Assembly: GCA_009836625.1 (NCBI GenBank)
Contig: VXVC01000004.1
Location: 891,037 to 955,036, forward strand
Direction: 5' to 3'
DNA: 64,000 bases
Source: Holophagales bacterium
Lineage (GTDB): Bacteria > Acidobacteriota > Thermoanaerobaculia > Multivoradales > Multivoraceae
Each line of letters starts with the position of its first letter. Position 1 is the first letter of the stretch. The position numbers and the translations under genes are program-made. Shown here in pieces: positions 26,418 through 35,344 of this stretch. Below the pieces are notes generated by a model. The model did not search any database. It was given only the letters and a program-made list of their open reading frames with translations, and was not told the origin of the DNA.

Positions 26418-27248
26418 TCAGTTGACGCGGCCGCGGCGATGAGCGGCCATGACCGCTTCCAGGTCGTTCTCCCGCTTCATCAGCACCCCCAGGAAGGGTA
26501 GCTCGCTTTCGATGGACTCCGTGCTCACGCCGCCGCGGCGCAGCGCGGCGATCCAGTCGATCAGCTCGCTCGTCGACGGCTTCTTGCGCAGCTCCGGCAG
26601 GTCGCGGAGCCAGTAGAACCGCAGCAGCACCTGCCGCAGCAGCTCGTCCTCGACGTCCGGATGGTGGACGCGGATGATGTCCTCCATCTCCGCCTTGTCC
26701 GGGAAGGCGATGTAGTGGAACACGCAGCGGCGCAGGAAGGCGTCCGGCAGCTCCTTCTCGTTGTTCGAGGTAATGACCACGATCGGACGGAACCTGGCGG
26801 CGTGCTGCTCGCCCGTCTCGTGAACGAAGAAGCTCATCCGGTCCAGTTCATGCAGCAGGTCGTTCGGGAACTCCATGTCCGCCTTGTCGATCTCGTCGAT
26901 CAGCAGGACCACCCGCTGGTCCTTCAGGAAGGACTCGCCCAGGGGCCCGTACTTGATGTACTGCGAGATGTCGGTGATGTCCCGGTCGCCGAAACGGGCG
27001 TCGTTCAGGCGCTGCACCGTGTCGTACACGTAGAGGCCTTCCTGGGCCTTGCTGGTCGACTTGATGTTCCAGGTCAGGAGCTCCATGACCAGGTTCTCGG
27101 CGATCGCCTCGGCGAGCACCGTCTTGCCGGTGCCGGGCTCGCCCCGCACGAGGAGCGGCTTCTCGAGAGCCGAGGCGACATTCACCGAGTCCCTCAGCTC
27201 AGGCGATGCAAGGTAGGTATCGGTACCGGTAAAGGCGTGGAAAGACAT
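26418..27248 (-). CDS. MoxR/CoxD-like AAA+ ATPase
   Basis: A 276-residue AAA+ ATPase. Walker A is GEPGTGKT (about 36-43), with the Walker B region VVLLIDEIDKADMEFPNDLL. Sensor 1 is IVVITSNNEKELPDAFLRRC, including the arginine finger region, and the lid is at LRDLPELRKKPSTSELIDW. It belongs to the MoxR group found with CoxE-like VWA proteins, one of which is encoded just downstream. It is distinct from the MoxR at 5.1 kb, so the window holds two independent MoxR-VWA systems. Confidence 0.9.
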   Translation of the reverse strand: MSFHAFTGTDTYLASPELRDSVNVASALEKPLLVRGEPGTGKTVLAEAIAENLVMELLTWNIKSTSKAQEGLYVYDTVQRLNDARFGDRDITDISQYIKYGPLGESFLKDQRVVLLIDEIDKADMEFPNDLLHELDRMSFFVHETGEQHAARFRPIVVITSNNEKELPDAFLRRCVFHYIAFPDKAEMEDIIRVHHPDVEDELLRQVLLRFYWLRDLPELRKKPSTSELIDWIAALRRGGVSTESIESELPFLGVLMKRENDLEAVMAAHRRGRVN

Positions 27249-27333
27249 ACTGACCCTCTATCCTCCGGCGTGGCCGGCGTTGTCCAGCTTCATTGCGCGC
27301 ACGGTTCGCTATAGCTGGGGGCCAGTGTAACAG

Positions 27334-27347
27334 ACCGACCGGTCGGT
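27334..27347. promoter_or_regulatory. 14-bp perfect palindrome between divergent genes
   Basis: ACCGACCGGTCGGT lies between the MoxR/CoxE-like operon (minus) and the sirtuin gene (plus). Its form and position resemble operators of TetR-type repressors, but no TetR gene is present in the window. Confidence 0.45.
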
Positions 27348-27400
27348 AGAGATCTCCCCGTAGACTGGCTGAAGCCGACTGAAGAACCCTGGAGACACAC

Positions 27401-28177
27401 ATGACCCAAGCACGGGATCTCGAACGCCTCATCGAAGAAGCGTCCCGGATCGTCGCCTTCACGGGCGCGGGAATCAGCACCGAATCCGGCATCCCCGACT
27501 TCCGGAGCCCGGGCGGGATCTGGACGAAGTACCGGCCGATCGACTTCAGCGAGTTCATGGCCTCGGAAGACGCGCGGCGCGAGTCCTGGCGGCGAAAGAT
27601 CGGCAGCGACCGCACAATCGGCCAGGCGAAGCCCAACCGCGGCCACCTGGCCCTGGCCGAGCTCCGGCGCCTTGGGAAGCTCCTCGCCGTGATCACCCAG
27701 AACGTGGACGGCCTGCACCAGGAGTCGGGCATTCCCGACGACGACGTGATCGAGCTTCACGGCAACGCGACCTACGCGGCGTGCCTCGAGTGCCGGCAGC
27801 GCTACGAATTGGAGCCCATCGTCGCCGCCTTCAGGGAGCGGGAGGAACTGCCTGTCTGCACGCGGCAGAACCTGGCCGGCGACGTCTGCGGCGGCGTCAT
27901 CAAGACGGCCACGATCTCCTTCGGCCAGGCGATGCCGGAAGAAGCGATGCGGCGCGCCCACCAGGCGACGCTGGCCGCCGACCTCTTCCTCGCCATCGGC
28001 AGCTCGCTCGTCGTCTATCCGGCTGCGGGCTTCCCCGCCCTGGCAAAGCAGGCCGGCGCCAGGCTCGTCATCCTGAACCGCGAAGCCACCGACCTCGACG
28101 GCATTGCCGACCTCGTACTCCACGCCGAGATCGGCCCGACGCTCGGAGCCGTCACCGGCGTCACTCTGCCCAACTAG
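27401..28177 (+). CDS. cobB: NAD-dependent protein deacylase (sirtuin)
   Basis: 258 residues with all sirtuin motifs: GAGISTESGIPDFRSPGGIW for NAD binding (about 21-40), TQNVDGLH (about 100-107) and the catalytic histidine in ELHGN (about 117-121). Two Cys pairs (CLEC at about 128 and C...C at about 152-162) bind the structural zinc. AIGSSLVVYPAAGFP holds the NAD ribose site. It removes acyl groups from lysines using NAD+ and yields O-acyl-ADP-ribose. The ATG is followed by MTQARDLERL. It is transcribed divergently from the MoxR operon across the palindrome at 27334. Confidence 0.93.
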   Translation: MTQARDLERLIEEASRIVAFTGAGISTESGIPDFRSPGGIWTKYRPIDFSEFMASEDARRESWRRKIGSDRTIGQAKPNRGHLALAELRRLGKLLAVITQNVDGLHQESGIPDDDVIELHGNATYAACLECRQRYELEPIVAAFREREELPVCTRQNLAGDVCGGVIKTATISFGQAMPEEAMRRAHQATLAADLFLAIGSSLVVYPAAGFPALAKQAGARLVILNREATDLDGIADLVLHAEIGPTLGAVTGVTLPN

Positions 28178-28216
28178 GCGGCGTTCGAAGAATATGCGCG
28201 TGACGCAGTCAGGTAG

Positions 28217-28245
28217 TTGACATCTGCCTCCTCTTGACTCATAAT
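28217..28245 (+). promoter_or_regulatory. Sigma70-type promoter of the hsp20 gene
   Basis: TTGACA (28217-28222) and CATAAT (28240-28245) are separated by exactly 17 bases, the best consensus promoter I saw in the window. The expected start of transcription is near 28252. No CIRCE-type inverted repeat was seen nearby. Confidence 0.75.
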
Positions 28246-28317
28246 CCTGAATCGTCGGCAGCAAGGACCGAACGCCGACACCGAATCGAACGATCAACCA
28301 AGGAGGGAAGATTCACC

Positions 28318-28785
28318 ATGACCCGTAGCCTGATTCGACACACTCCGTTCCACCGTCCCCTGATCGGGGCCTTCGAGCCGCTCTTCGGCAAGGCGATGCT
28401 CGACGACTTCTTCTCGCCCGTCCTGAGCCGCGTGGCCGGACACGACGGGGCCGAGTCGGCCGCCATGACCTGGTGGCCCGCCGCGGACCTCACCCAGACC
28501 GACGAGGTCTACACCCTCGCCGTCGATCTGCCCGGTCTGACGAAGGCCGACATCGACCTCACGGTCGAGGATCACACCCTCACGCTGTCGGGCGAACGCC
28601 GGGCCAGCCACGAGGGCGCGACGGCCGACCGGGTCGAGCGCATCTACGGTCGCTTCGCACGGCGCTTCAACCTGCCGGGCGACACGGACGTCTCGGCAGT
28701 GAGCGCCGAGTTCGAACATGGGGTGCTGAACATCACCATCCCCAAGGCCGAGGAGGCCAAGGCGAGGAAGATCGACATCGCCTGA
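28318..28785 (+). CDS. Hsp20/alpha-crystallin small heat shock protein
   Basis: 155 residues from ATG 28318, placed by AGGAGGG at 28301-28307; an in-frame upstream extension from 28234 overlaps the promoter and is rejected. The alpha-crystallin domain occupies about residues 48-145, with DLTQTDEVYTLAVDLPGLTK, LTLSGERRASHEG and the terminal strand FEHGVLNITIPKAEEAK carrying the A-x-x-x-n-GVL signature. It forms oligomers that hold unfolding proteins. It is a single-gene unit with its own promoter and terminator. Confidence 0.95.
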   Translation: MTRSLIRHTPFHRPLIGAFEPLFGKAMLDDFFSPVLSRVAGHDGAESAAMTWWPAADLTQTDEVYTLAVDLPGLTKADIDLTVEDHTLTLSGERRASHEGATADRVERIYGRFARRFNLPGDTDVSAVSAEFEHGVLNITIPKAEEAKARKIDIA

Positions 28786-28812
28786 CCCGGTCTCCCGGAC
28801 GGACGACCCAGG

Positions 28813-28845
28813 AGGGCCCTGCTTCGGCAGGGCCCTTTCTGTTTC
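28813..28845 (+). terminator. Rho-independent terminator of hsp20
   Basis: A perfect 10-bp stem (AGGGCCCTGC and its complement) with a TTCG tetraloop at 28813-28836 is followed by TTCTGTTT. This is a strong intrinsic terminator 27 bases after the hsp20 stop. Confidence 0.9.
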
Positions 28846-28852
28846 CTGGCAG

Positions 28853-28861
28853 TGCTACAAT
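28853..28861 (+). promoter_or_regulatory. Extended -10 promoter for the S1-domain gene operon
   Basis: TGCTACAAT is an extended -10 box (TGn plus TACAAT at 28856-28861) just after the hsp20 terminator. Transcription from it would begin near 28868, after the in-frame ATG at 28860, and so supports translation from ATG 28923. Confidence 0.5.
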
Positions 28862-28922
28862 GCACCTTCGGCCGGCCACGCCGAACCCGCGCCCAAGCCG
28901 CGGCCCCCTCTTCCTCCTCACC

Positions 28923-30278
28923 ATGACTGAGACGAACGATCAAGCGCTCGCTCAGGAGGCTGTGGAGACCAACGCGACGGCCGAGCAGGAGCCCACAACG
29001 ACCCAGGAGGAGGCGCCTCCCGGCGAGATCGAAGCAATCGAGGCCGAAGCAGCACCTGCGAACGAGGCTTCGGACGAACCAGCGCCTGAAGAGGAACAAG
29101 CCGTGGAAGAGCCTCCGATGGCCGCGTCGGCTCTTCCGTTCGCCGCCGCGCTGGAAGCCAAGAACCCCGTCGAGGGCAAGGTGATCGGCTGGAACAAGGG
29201 CGGCTTCCACATCGCCTCCGACGGCGTCACGGCGTTCTGTCCGCGATCGCTCATGGAGCTGGGAAACCGGCCCAAACCTCCCTCCCACTACGTCAACAAC
29301 ACGTACGCGTTCCACGTTCTCGAGATCAAGGAGGCGGGGCGACGGATCGTGCTGACCCGGCGGCCGGCGATCCGAAGCGAGCGCCGGCAAGCTCTGGACG
29401 GGATCCGCGCCAAGCAGGAGTCCCGGGAACCCGTGACCGGCAAGGTGACGTCGGTCACCGAGTTCGGCGCCTTCGTCGACCTCGGGGGAGGTCTCGGGGG
29501 TCTGGTTCACCGCACCCAGATATCCCGTACCCGAAACGGCGAACCCGCCGACCTCGTCAAGGTGGGCCAGCAGGTCGAAGCCCTGGTCACCAAGGTCGAG
29601 ACGAAGAACGGTAAGCGCAGCGCGCGCATCTCGCTGTCGATGAAGGCTCTCGAGGCGGATCCGTGGAAGGAGACGGCGAAGGGCTTCAGCGCCGGCGACC
29701 AGTTCAAAGGCAAGGTGGTCCGGCACTGCGAGTTCGGCTTCTTCGTCGAACTGGCGCCCGGCCTCGATGGCCTGGTCCACACCTCCCAGCTTCCCATCGG
29801 CAAGTCGATGAGCCATCCCGCGTTCGCCGCCGGCGAAGAAATCGAAGGCTGGATCGTCAAAGTCGCGCCGAAGCGCCGCCGGATCGCCCTTTCGCTGCGC
29901 GAGGTGCCGGCGAGCGACCCATGGAAGGACCTGGGCAAGCAGTACGTCGAGGGCGCCGAGGTCGAAGGCAAGGTCGAGCAGGTGTCGCGTTTCGGCATCT
30001 TCGTCGAACTGGAGCCCGGGCTTACCGGCCTCCTGCCGATGTCCGCGGTGAAGCTCCCCGAAGGGGGTCTTGCGCGCCGCACCTACCCGCCCGGTCGGGA
30101 GATCAAGGTCGTGATCGAGAGCATCGACCGCAAGCGGCGGCGCCTGGGACTGGCGCCTCCGGGATCGCAACTCGTCGGCACCAAGACGGACTACAGGAAG
30201 TACCGCCAGCGCCAGAAGGAATCGAGCGGCCTGAACGTGATGGCCGCCGCCTTCGCCAAACTCCAGCAGCCCAAGTAG
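28923..30278 (+). CDS. S1 RNA-binding domain protein (four S1 repeats)
   Basis: 451 residues from ATG 28923. An open frame continues upstream, but that part crosses the hsp20 gene and the terminator. Residues about 1-70 are very acidic (Glu, Ala, Pro). Four S1/OB-fold repeats begin near residues 81, 169, 259 and 345: VEGKVIGWNKGGFHI, VTGKVTSVTEFGAFVDL, FKGKVVRHCEFGFFVEL and VEGKVEQVSRFGIFVEL. It resembles ribosomal protein S1/RpsA and YhgF-type regulators, with four rather than six repeats. It probably binds mRNA in translation. It is the first gene of an operon with a DUF1820 protein and OmpH. Confidence 0.85.
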   Translation: MTETNDQALAQEAVETNATAEQEPTTTQEEAPPGEIEAIEAEAAPANEASDEPAPEEEQAVEEPPMAASALPFAAALEAKNPVEGKVIGWNKGGFHIASDGVTAFCPRSLMELGNRPKPPSHYVNNTYAFHVLEIKEAGRRIVLTRRPAIRSERRQALDGIRAKQESREPVTGKVTSVTEFGAFVDLGGGLGGLVHRTQISRTRNGEPADLVKVGQQVEALVTKVETKNGKRSARISLSMKALEADPWKETAKGFSAGDQFKGKVVRHCEFGFFVELAPGLDGLVHTSQLPIGKSMSHPAFAAGEEIEGWIVKVAPKRRRIALSLREVPASDPWKDLGKQYVEGAEVEGKVEQVSRFGIFVELEPGLTGLLPMSAVKLPEGGLARRTYPPGREIKVVIESIDRKRRRLGLAPPGSQLVGTKTDYRKYRQRQKESSGLNVMAAAFAKLQQPK

Positions 30279-30280
30279 CC

Positions 30281-30622
30281 GTGTCAGAAGACCTGATCTA
30301 CCGGGTGACCTTCCTGAGTCAGGGCGAGATCTACGAAGTCTACGCCCGCTCGGTCTCCCAGGGCGGCCTGCTCGGCTTCGTCGAGATCGGCGAGCTCGTG
30401 TTCGGGGAGAGGACCCAGGTCGTCGTCGACCCCTCAGAAGAACGCCTCCAGCGCGAGTTCAAGGGAGTCCAGCGGACTTACCTGCCCATGCACTCGGTCC
30501 TGCGCATCGACCAGGTCACGAAACAGGGTACGGCCCGAATACGGGATGTGGAACGCCCGGAGAGCCGGAAGGTGACGCCGTTCCCGATGCCGATTTACAC
30601 GCCCGGTGGAGAAACCAAATGA
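30281..30622 (+). CDS. DUF1820 family protein
   Basis: 113 residues from GTG 30281, two bases after the S1 gene stop. The whole chain matches DUF1820: LIYRVTFLSQGEIYEVYAR, GGLLGFVEIGELVFGE and YLPMHSVLRIDQV. The function of this family is unknown. The stop overlaps the OmpH start (ATGA). I placed the start here because translation upstream of this point lies within the S1 gene in another frame. Confidence 0.85.
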   Translation: MSEDLIYRVTFLSQGEIYEVYARSVSQGGLLGFVEIGELVFGERTQVVVDPSEERLQREFKGVQRTYLPMHSVLRIDQVTKQGTARIRDVERPESRKVTPFPMPIYTPGGETK

Positions 30623-31161
30623 ACAGTCGCCGCCTCGTCCTCTGTTTGCTTGCCGCCCTGCTGGTAGCCCCGGCCTCGCCGGCGCTCTACGCCCAGGAGG
30701 CAACTCGTGTCGCCTCGATCAACGTCGAACTGGTCGTTGCCGAAGCTCGTGAGGGGAAGGAACTCGCGGCGTTCCTCCAACAGATCGAGACGGAAACCCG
30801 GACCGCCCTGGAAGCAAACGCGGGCCGGGTCGAAGCGCTGCGCCAAAGCGCGGTCGGCAAAGGGCCGGACGAGCTGCGGAGCATCCAGCACCAGATCGAG
30901 GACCTGCAACGCGAATCCCAACGCCTCGCCAACGACGTCGAGCGCCGCGCGGCGAAGCGACAGGAAGAAGCGCTGCAACGGATCAACGAGCGCCTGCGTC
31001 CCATCGTTCAGCAGTTGATCGACGAGAACGGATACGACCTGATCCTGAACGCCAGCATCGGCGGTGTGCTCCACGCCAGCGCGCGCGTCGACCTGACGCA
31101 ACGGGTCATCGGCATGCTCCAGGCGCAGGAGCAGCAGGAAGAAGCCAGCCAGGAACCCTGA
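30619..31161 (+). CDS. OmpH/Skp family periplasmic chaperone
   Basis: 180 residues with a signal peptide (cleavage near LYAQE, residue 26). The OmpH strand TRVASINVELVVAEA is followed by long charged helices (FLQQIETETRTALEAN ... ERRAAKRQEEALQRIN) that form the tentacles of Skp, then a C-terminal strand NGYDLILNA and a helix. It binds unfolded outer-membrane proteins in the periplasm. Translation is coupled to the DUF1820 gene. The convergent gap to the next gene holds a GC-rich hairpin (31162-31176) without a U-tract. Confidence 0.85.
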   Translation: MNSRRLVLCLLAALLVAPASPALYAQEATRVASINVELVVAEAREGKELAAFLQQIETETRTALEANAGRVEALRQSAVGKGPDELRSIQHQIEDLQRESQRLANDVERRAAKRQEEALQRINERLRPIVQQLIDENGYDLILNASIGGVLHASARVDLTQRVIGMLQAQEQQEEASQEP

Positions 31162-31182
31162 CGGCGGACGCCGCCGCGCCGG

Positions 31183-32484
31183 CTACGGAGGCGCCGGGCG
31201 CCCGCTGTACAACTCGTACGACCGGCTGTGCCGGTTCGAGAGGTCGACGTCGCGGCCGCGAACGATCACGTGGCGCACGGTCGTACGAACCTCCAGCGGG
31301 TCGCCGTCGGCGACGATCAGGTTCGCCCACTTGCCCGCGTCGATCGAGCCCAGGCGGTCGTCCAGACCGAGGATCTCGGCCGCGCCCAGCGTCAGGGCCC
31401 GCAGCGCCGCCTCGGCTTCGAGACCGTAGGCGACCGCGGTGGCCGCCTCGTACGGCAGGGCCCGCGCGTTCGACGCGTCGAAAGTGCCGAACGCGATCGG
31501 AACGCCGGCGCGATGGAGCTCGCCCGGCGCGGCGAAGGGTCCGTCGTACGGGTCGTCCTCCTCGACCGGCAGCGCCTGAACCGAGTTGAGAATGACCGGC
31601 ACCTTCTTCTCAGCGAGCAGGTCCGCCTCCTTCGCCGCGTCGCGTCCCGAGGCCACGACAAGCCGCAAACCGTGCTCCTCCGCGAACGCCACGGCATCAC
31701 GAATGGCCCGGGCCCGATCGGCGACGACCAGGAGCGGCAGTTCGCCCCGCGCCACCCGCGCGACGGCCTCGAGGGCGTGATCCTGCTCCACGGCGGTCCC
31801 TGAACCGGCGTTCGAGCGCGCGTGGTCGTACTGGCGCGACGCCTCGATCCAGTCAGCGAGCTCGTCCACCGTCCGGTCGTAGTCCCGCTTCGCCTCGGAG
31901 AACTTCTTCTCCCGGACGCTGAAGGTCGAGAAGTCGAACTCCCGGGTCGCGAGGCTCGGCCATTCGAGCACCACGCCGACACTCTTCTCGACTTCCATCT
32001 CCTCCACGGTCCAGCCGTCGAGGAGGATCACCGACGCCTGCCCGGCCCAGGGTCCACCGCTGGGCGCCGTCAGCGCGTGCGTGATGCCGTTCTCCCTCGT
32101 GACCGGGATGATCTCGCTCGCCGGATGAACCGCCTCGATCGCCAGCAGATGCGGCGTATCGCCCAGTTCCGCCTGGTCCTGCGTGGCCGAGATCGAACCG
32201 ATCTCGGTCAAGCCCAGGGCACCCCAGGCATTGAAGAGGCCGGGATAGACGTGAAGGCCCCTGGCGTCGATCACCTGCGCCCCCTGCGGTGCCGCGACGC
32301 TCGGACCGGCCGCCTCGATCACACCGTCCCGCACGACGACGGTGCCGGTATAGGCAGCGCCCGAAACGGGATGCACCGTACCGCCCTCGATCGCCAGCGT
32401 CTGGGCCGCCGCCGGCTGGGCGAAGGCCGCCAGGGCCAACGCCAGCACCCCCATCGCCACGATCCTTCCGCTAGCGCCGATCAT
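31183..32484 (-). CDS. Secreted amidohydrolase-like protein lacking the HxH metal motif
   Basis: 433 residues, with a signal peptide to about residue 27 (PAAAQ). The imidazolonepropionase-like amidohydrolase fold is clear: IEGGTVHPVSG, VVVRDGVIEAAG, YPGLFNAWGALGL, and the C-terminal LGAAEILGLDDRLGSIDAGKWANLIVADGDPL. At the usual metal site 'DAHxH' the sequence reads NAWGALG, so the first His pair is missing and a classical metal-dependent hydrolase is doubtful. Its start overlaps the stop of the double amidohydrolase upstream by four bases, so the two are co-translated. Confidence 0.8.
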   Translation of the reverse strand: MIGASGRIVAMGVLALALAAFAQPAAAQTLAIEGGTVHPVSGAAYTGTVVVRDGVIEAAGPSVAAPQGAQVIDARGLHVYPGLFNAWGALGLTEIGSISATQDQAELGDTPHLLAIEAVHPASEIIPVTRENGITHALTAPSGGPWAGQASVILLDGWTVEEMEVEKSVGVVLEWPSLATREFDFSTFSVREKKFSEAKRDYDRTVDELADWIEASRQYDHARSNAGSGTAVEQDHALEAVARVARGELPLLVVADRARAIRDAVAFAEEHGLRLVVASGRDAAKEADLLAEKKVPVILNSVQALPVEEDDPYDGPFAAPGELHRAGVPIAFGTFDASNARALPYEAATAVAYGLEAEAALRALTLGAAEILGLDDRLGSIDAGKWANLIVADGDPLEVRTTVRHVIVRGRDVDLSNRHSRSYELYSGRPAPP

Positions 32485-35328
32485 GGCTCTTCTCCACCGT
32501 CCTCACCCGCGGGCTCGGTCAACGACCGCTCCAGCGCGGCCAACTGCTCCCGCCGGAGCCGGTCCAGCTCGCGGTCGAAGTACACCTTGCCGTCCACCAG
32601 CGTGGTCTGCACGACGGCGTAGGAACTCAACGGATGCCGGTCGTAGATCACGAGATCGGCGTCCTTGCCGACCTCGATCGAACCGACCCGGTCGTCGATG
32701 CCGAACTGGCGGGCGGGGTTGATCGTGACCAGGGCCAGCGCCGCGTCATCGGAGAGGCCGCCCCACTTGACCGCCTTGGCTGCCTCGTGGTTCAGGTGGC
32801 GCATCTCCTCCGCGTCGTCGGAGTTGACCGAGACCAGGACGCCGCGATCCGCCATCAGGGCCGCGTTGTGGGGAATCGCCTCGTAGGCCTCGACCTTGTA
32901 GGCCCACCAGTCGGAGAAGGTGGAGGCGCCCGCGCCGTGGGCCGCGATCTCGTCCGCCACCCGATAGCCCTCCAGCACGTGCTGCAGCGTGGCGATCCGG
33001 AATCCGAGGTCCTCGGCCAGCCGCAGCAACTGGAGGATCTCGTCGGCCCGGTAGCTGTGGGCATGGACCAGCCGCTCGCCCTCCAGGATCTCCACCAGCG
33101 CCTCGAGTTCCAGGTCGCGCGCCGGCGGCCGGCTGCGCACGCCGGCTGCTTCCGCTTCGCGATGACGCGCCCACGCGTCCCGATACTCGGCGGCCTCCGT
33201 GAACGCCTCCCGGATCACATCGAGGACACCCATCCGGGTCGCCGGGTAGCGGCGCGGCCCCGGCCCGAAGGACCGTGACCGCTTCGGGTTCTCACCGAGC
33301 GCGAACTTGATGCCCGGCGGCGCACCCTCGAAGCGCATGCCGTCCGCGTCCTGCCCCCAACGGAGCTTCAAGACCTGGTTCTGGCCGCCGATCGGATTCG
33401 CGCTGCCGTGGAGTATGTTGACCGTCGTGACGCCGCCGGCGAGCGCCCGGTAGATTGCGACATCGGTCGGATCGACCACGTCCTCGATCCGCACCATCGC
33501 GGTGACTGCGAGACTGCCCTCGTTGACGCCCCCCGCGGTCGAAATGTGCGAGTGGGCATCGAAGATGCCCGGCATCAGGTAGCCGCCATCGGCGTCGATC
33601 ACGTGCGCGCCACGCGGCGGCCTGACGCCGCTGCCGACCCTGGCGATCCGACCGTCCCGCACGACCACCGTGCCGTTCTCGATCGTCTCGCCGGCCATCG
33701 TCAGGATGGTTGCGCCCGTGATCGCCAGCACGTCGTCCTCGCGATAGGGACCGGTCATCGGCACCATCCCGTCGCCGGCGACTTCGGCGTATCTCTCCGC
33801 GACCTCGGCCAGCCGCATCGGCGCGGGCGCTTGGCTCGACCCGCCGCGACGGCCCGCAGGACCGCGCCGTCCGTGTGGCCGCGCCTCGTCCGGTACCCCG
33901 GCCGACTCGGCTTCCCGAGCGCCTCCGCCACCTGCCTCTGAACTCTCGCCGTCCTCGTCGTCCCCGGCCTCATCATCGTCCGAGACGGCGTACCGGACGC
34001 CGTCGATGAACATCGCCTCGACCCGTGTCGACTCCTGCCACGGGTAGCCGTCGGCCAGCACGAGGTCTGCCGCCATTCCCGCGGCTACCGCGCCGATCCG
34101 GTCATCCAGACCGTGGACCGCCGCCGCGTCCCGGGTGAGCGCCTGAAGCGCCCGCGTCGGTTCGAGCCCCCCCTCGATTGCCCGGCGCACGCCGGCCAGG
34201 AAGTCCTCTCCGCTGTTCGAGCCGCCGGAACTGAGCGCGAACTGCACGCCGGCCTCCGCCAGTTCGGCCGGCGTCGACGGCGACAGACGCTCATGGAGGA
34301 TCTCCCGAAGCGGCCGGTCGGCGTCCGGATCGCGGTCGCGCTCCGGCAACGGCTCCGGCCAGTCGACATCGACCAACACCGCCACGCCGGCATCCGCGAG
34401 TTCGCCGGCCAGCCGGTAGCCCTCCTGGCCACCGTAGATCGTGAAGTCGAGACCGAGTTCGCCGCCGAGCCGGAGCGCCCGGTTGATCTCGACCGTGCTC
34501 GATCCCGGGAGGAGGATCCGTTCCTCCCCCGAGGCCACGGCCGCCAGAGGCGCCAGGGTTCGATCGAATTCGGGCCGCCGCCAGCCGGAAGGATCGGCCT
34601 CGTAGGCGGCAGTCGCGGCGGCGTAGTGAGCCGCGTCCAGGAGCACTTGCCGGAAGTAGGCGACCCTGCCCATCAGAGCGCCGGGGTAGGAGCCGAAGCC
34701 ACCACCACTGCTCAGTGAAGCCATCTGCGCCAGTGCGGGGGAGACCACCTGGTGCTCCGGATCGCGACCGGGAGCGCCCAACCGAACAAGCGACAACCGG
34801 CCCGGAAACAGCCCGTCGCCCGGCCTCGCCGCGATCGAGGTGACACCGGCCTTGCGCCAGGCCTCGACCGCCTCCTCATCCAGCGCCAGGTCGTCGGCCG
34901 CCCGCTTCCAGGGGGTCGTCAGCGGGCGATCCTCAGGACCGCGAGGCAGGGGCCCGGTCGGGGTCCTGCCTCCGCCGCTGGCCGCCGGGCGCCGGAGCGC
35001 CCGCACCCGGACCGCCCGAAGGTCGTCGGGGCTGCGGCAGACTTCCCATCGCGTCGATCAGGCCCGGGTAGACCGTGAGTCCCTCACCGTCGATGACCCA
35101 CGCGTGAGCCGGGATCGCCGCGTCCTCGGCGACCGCCGTGATCGTGCCGTTCTCGATGACGACCGTCGCCCGATCGAGCACCGTGCCGTCGCCGACCTCT
35201 ACCCTGGCGTTCTCGATCGCGTAGAAGGGCGGTGGCTCCGGAGGAGGACCGGCCAGCAGAGGCAGAGCGGCCAGCACTCCTGCGGTTGCCAACCGAAGCG
35301 CCCGTCCGGTCGTGGCGATCAACTCCAT
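32481..35328 (-). pseudogene. Tandem double amidohydrolase, frameshifted near 34980
   Basis: Read from ATG 35328, the protein has a signal peptide (to about residue 28) and an amidohydrolase N-terminal strand set (IENARVEVGDGTV, VVIENGTITAV, YPGLIDAMGSL). A glycine/proline loop follows, within which the frame changes near 34980: GGPGAGAPAP is in one frame, and GGGRTPTGPLPRGPEDRP is in the next and continues to 32481. The first domain lacks the HxH motif. The second domain (from about residue 555) has DAHSH, LVHAHSY and SVNSDD, a full set of ligands. About 949 residues would result if the frame were repaired. A sequencing error is as likely as a real mutation, because everything else is intact. 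Confidence 0.75.
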
Positions 35329-35344
35329 GGCGAACCGCGGCAGC

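Noticed and set aside
28473..28922. Upstream extension of the S1-domain gene frame
   Set aside because: It runs through hsp20 in another frame, the intrinsic terminator at 28813 and the extended -10 at 28853.
28644..30170. Minus-strand open frame opposite the S1-domain gene
   Set aside because: It crosses the hsp20 terminator and has no recognisable motif; the plus-strand S1 repeats are clear.
31162..31176. GC hairpin after ompH as a terminator
   Set aside because: No U-tract follows and the sequence is simple GGC/GCC repetition; it was not strong enough to list as a feature.
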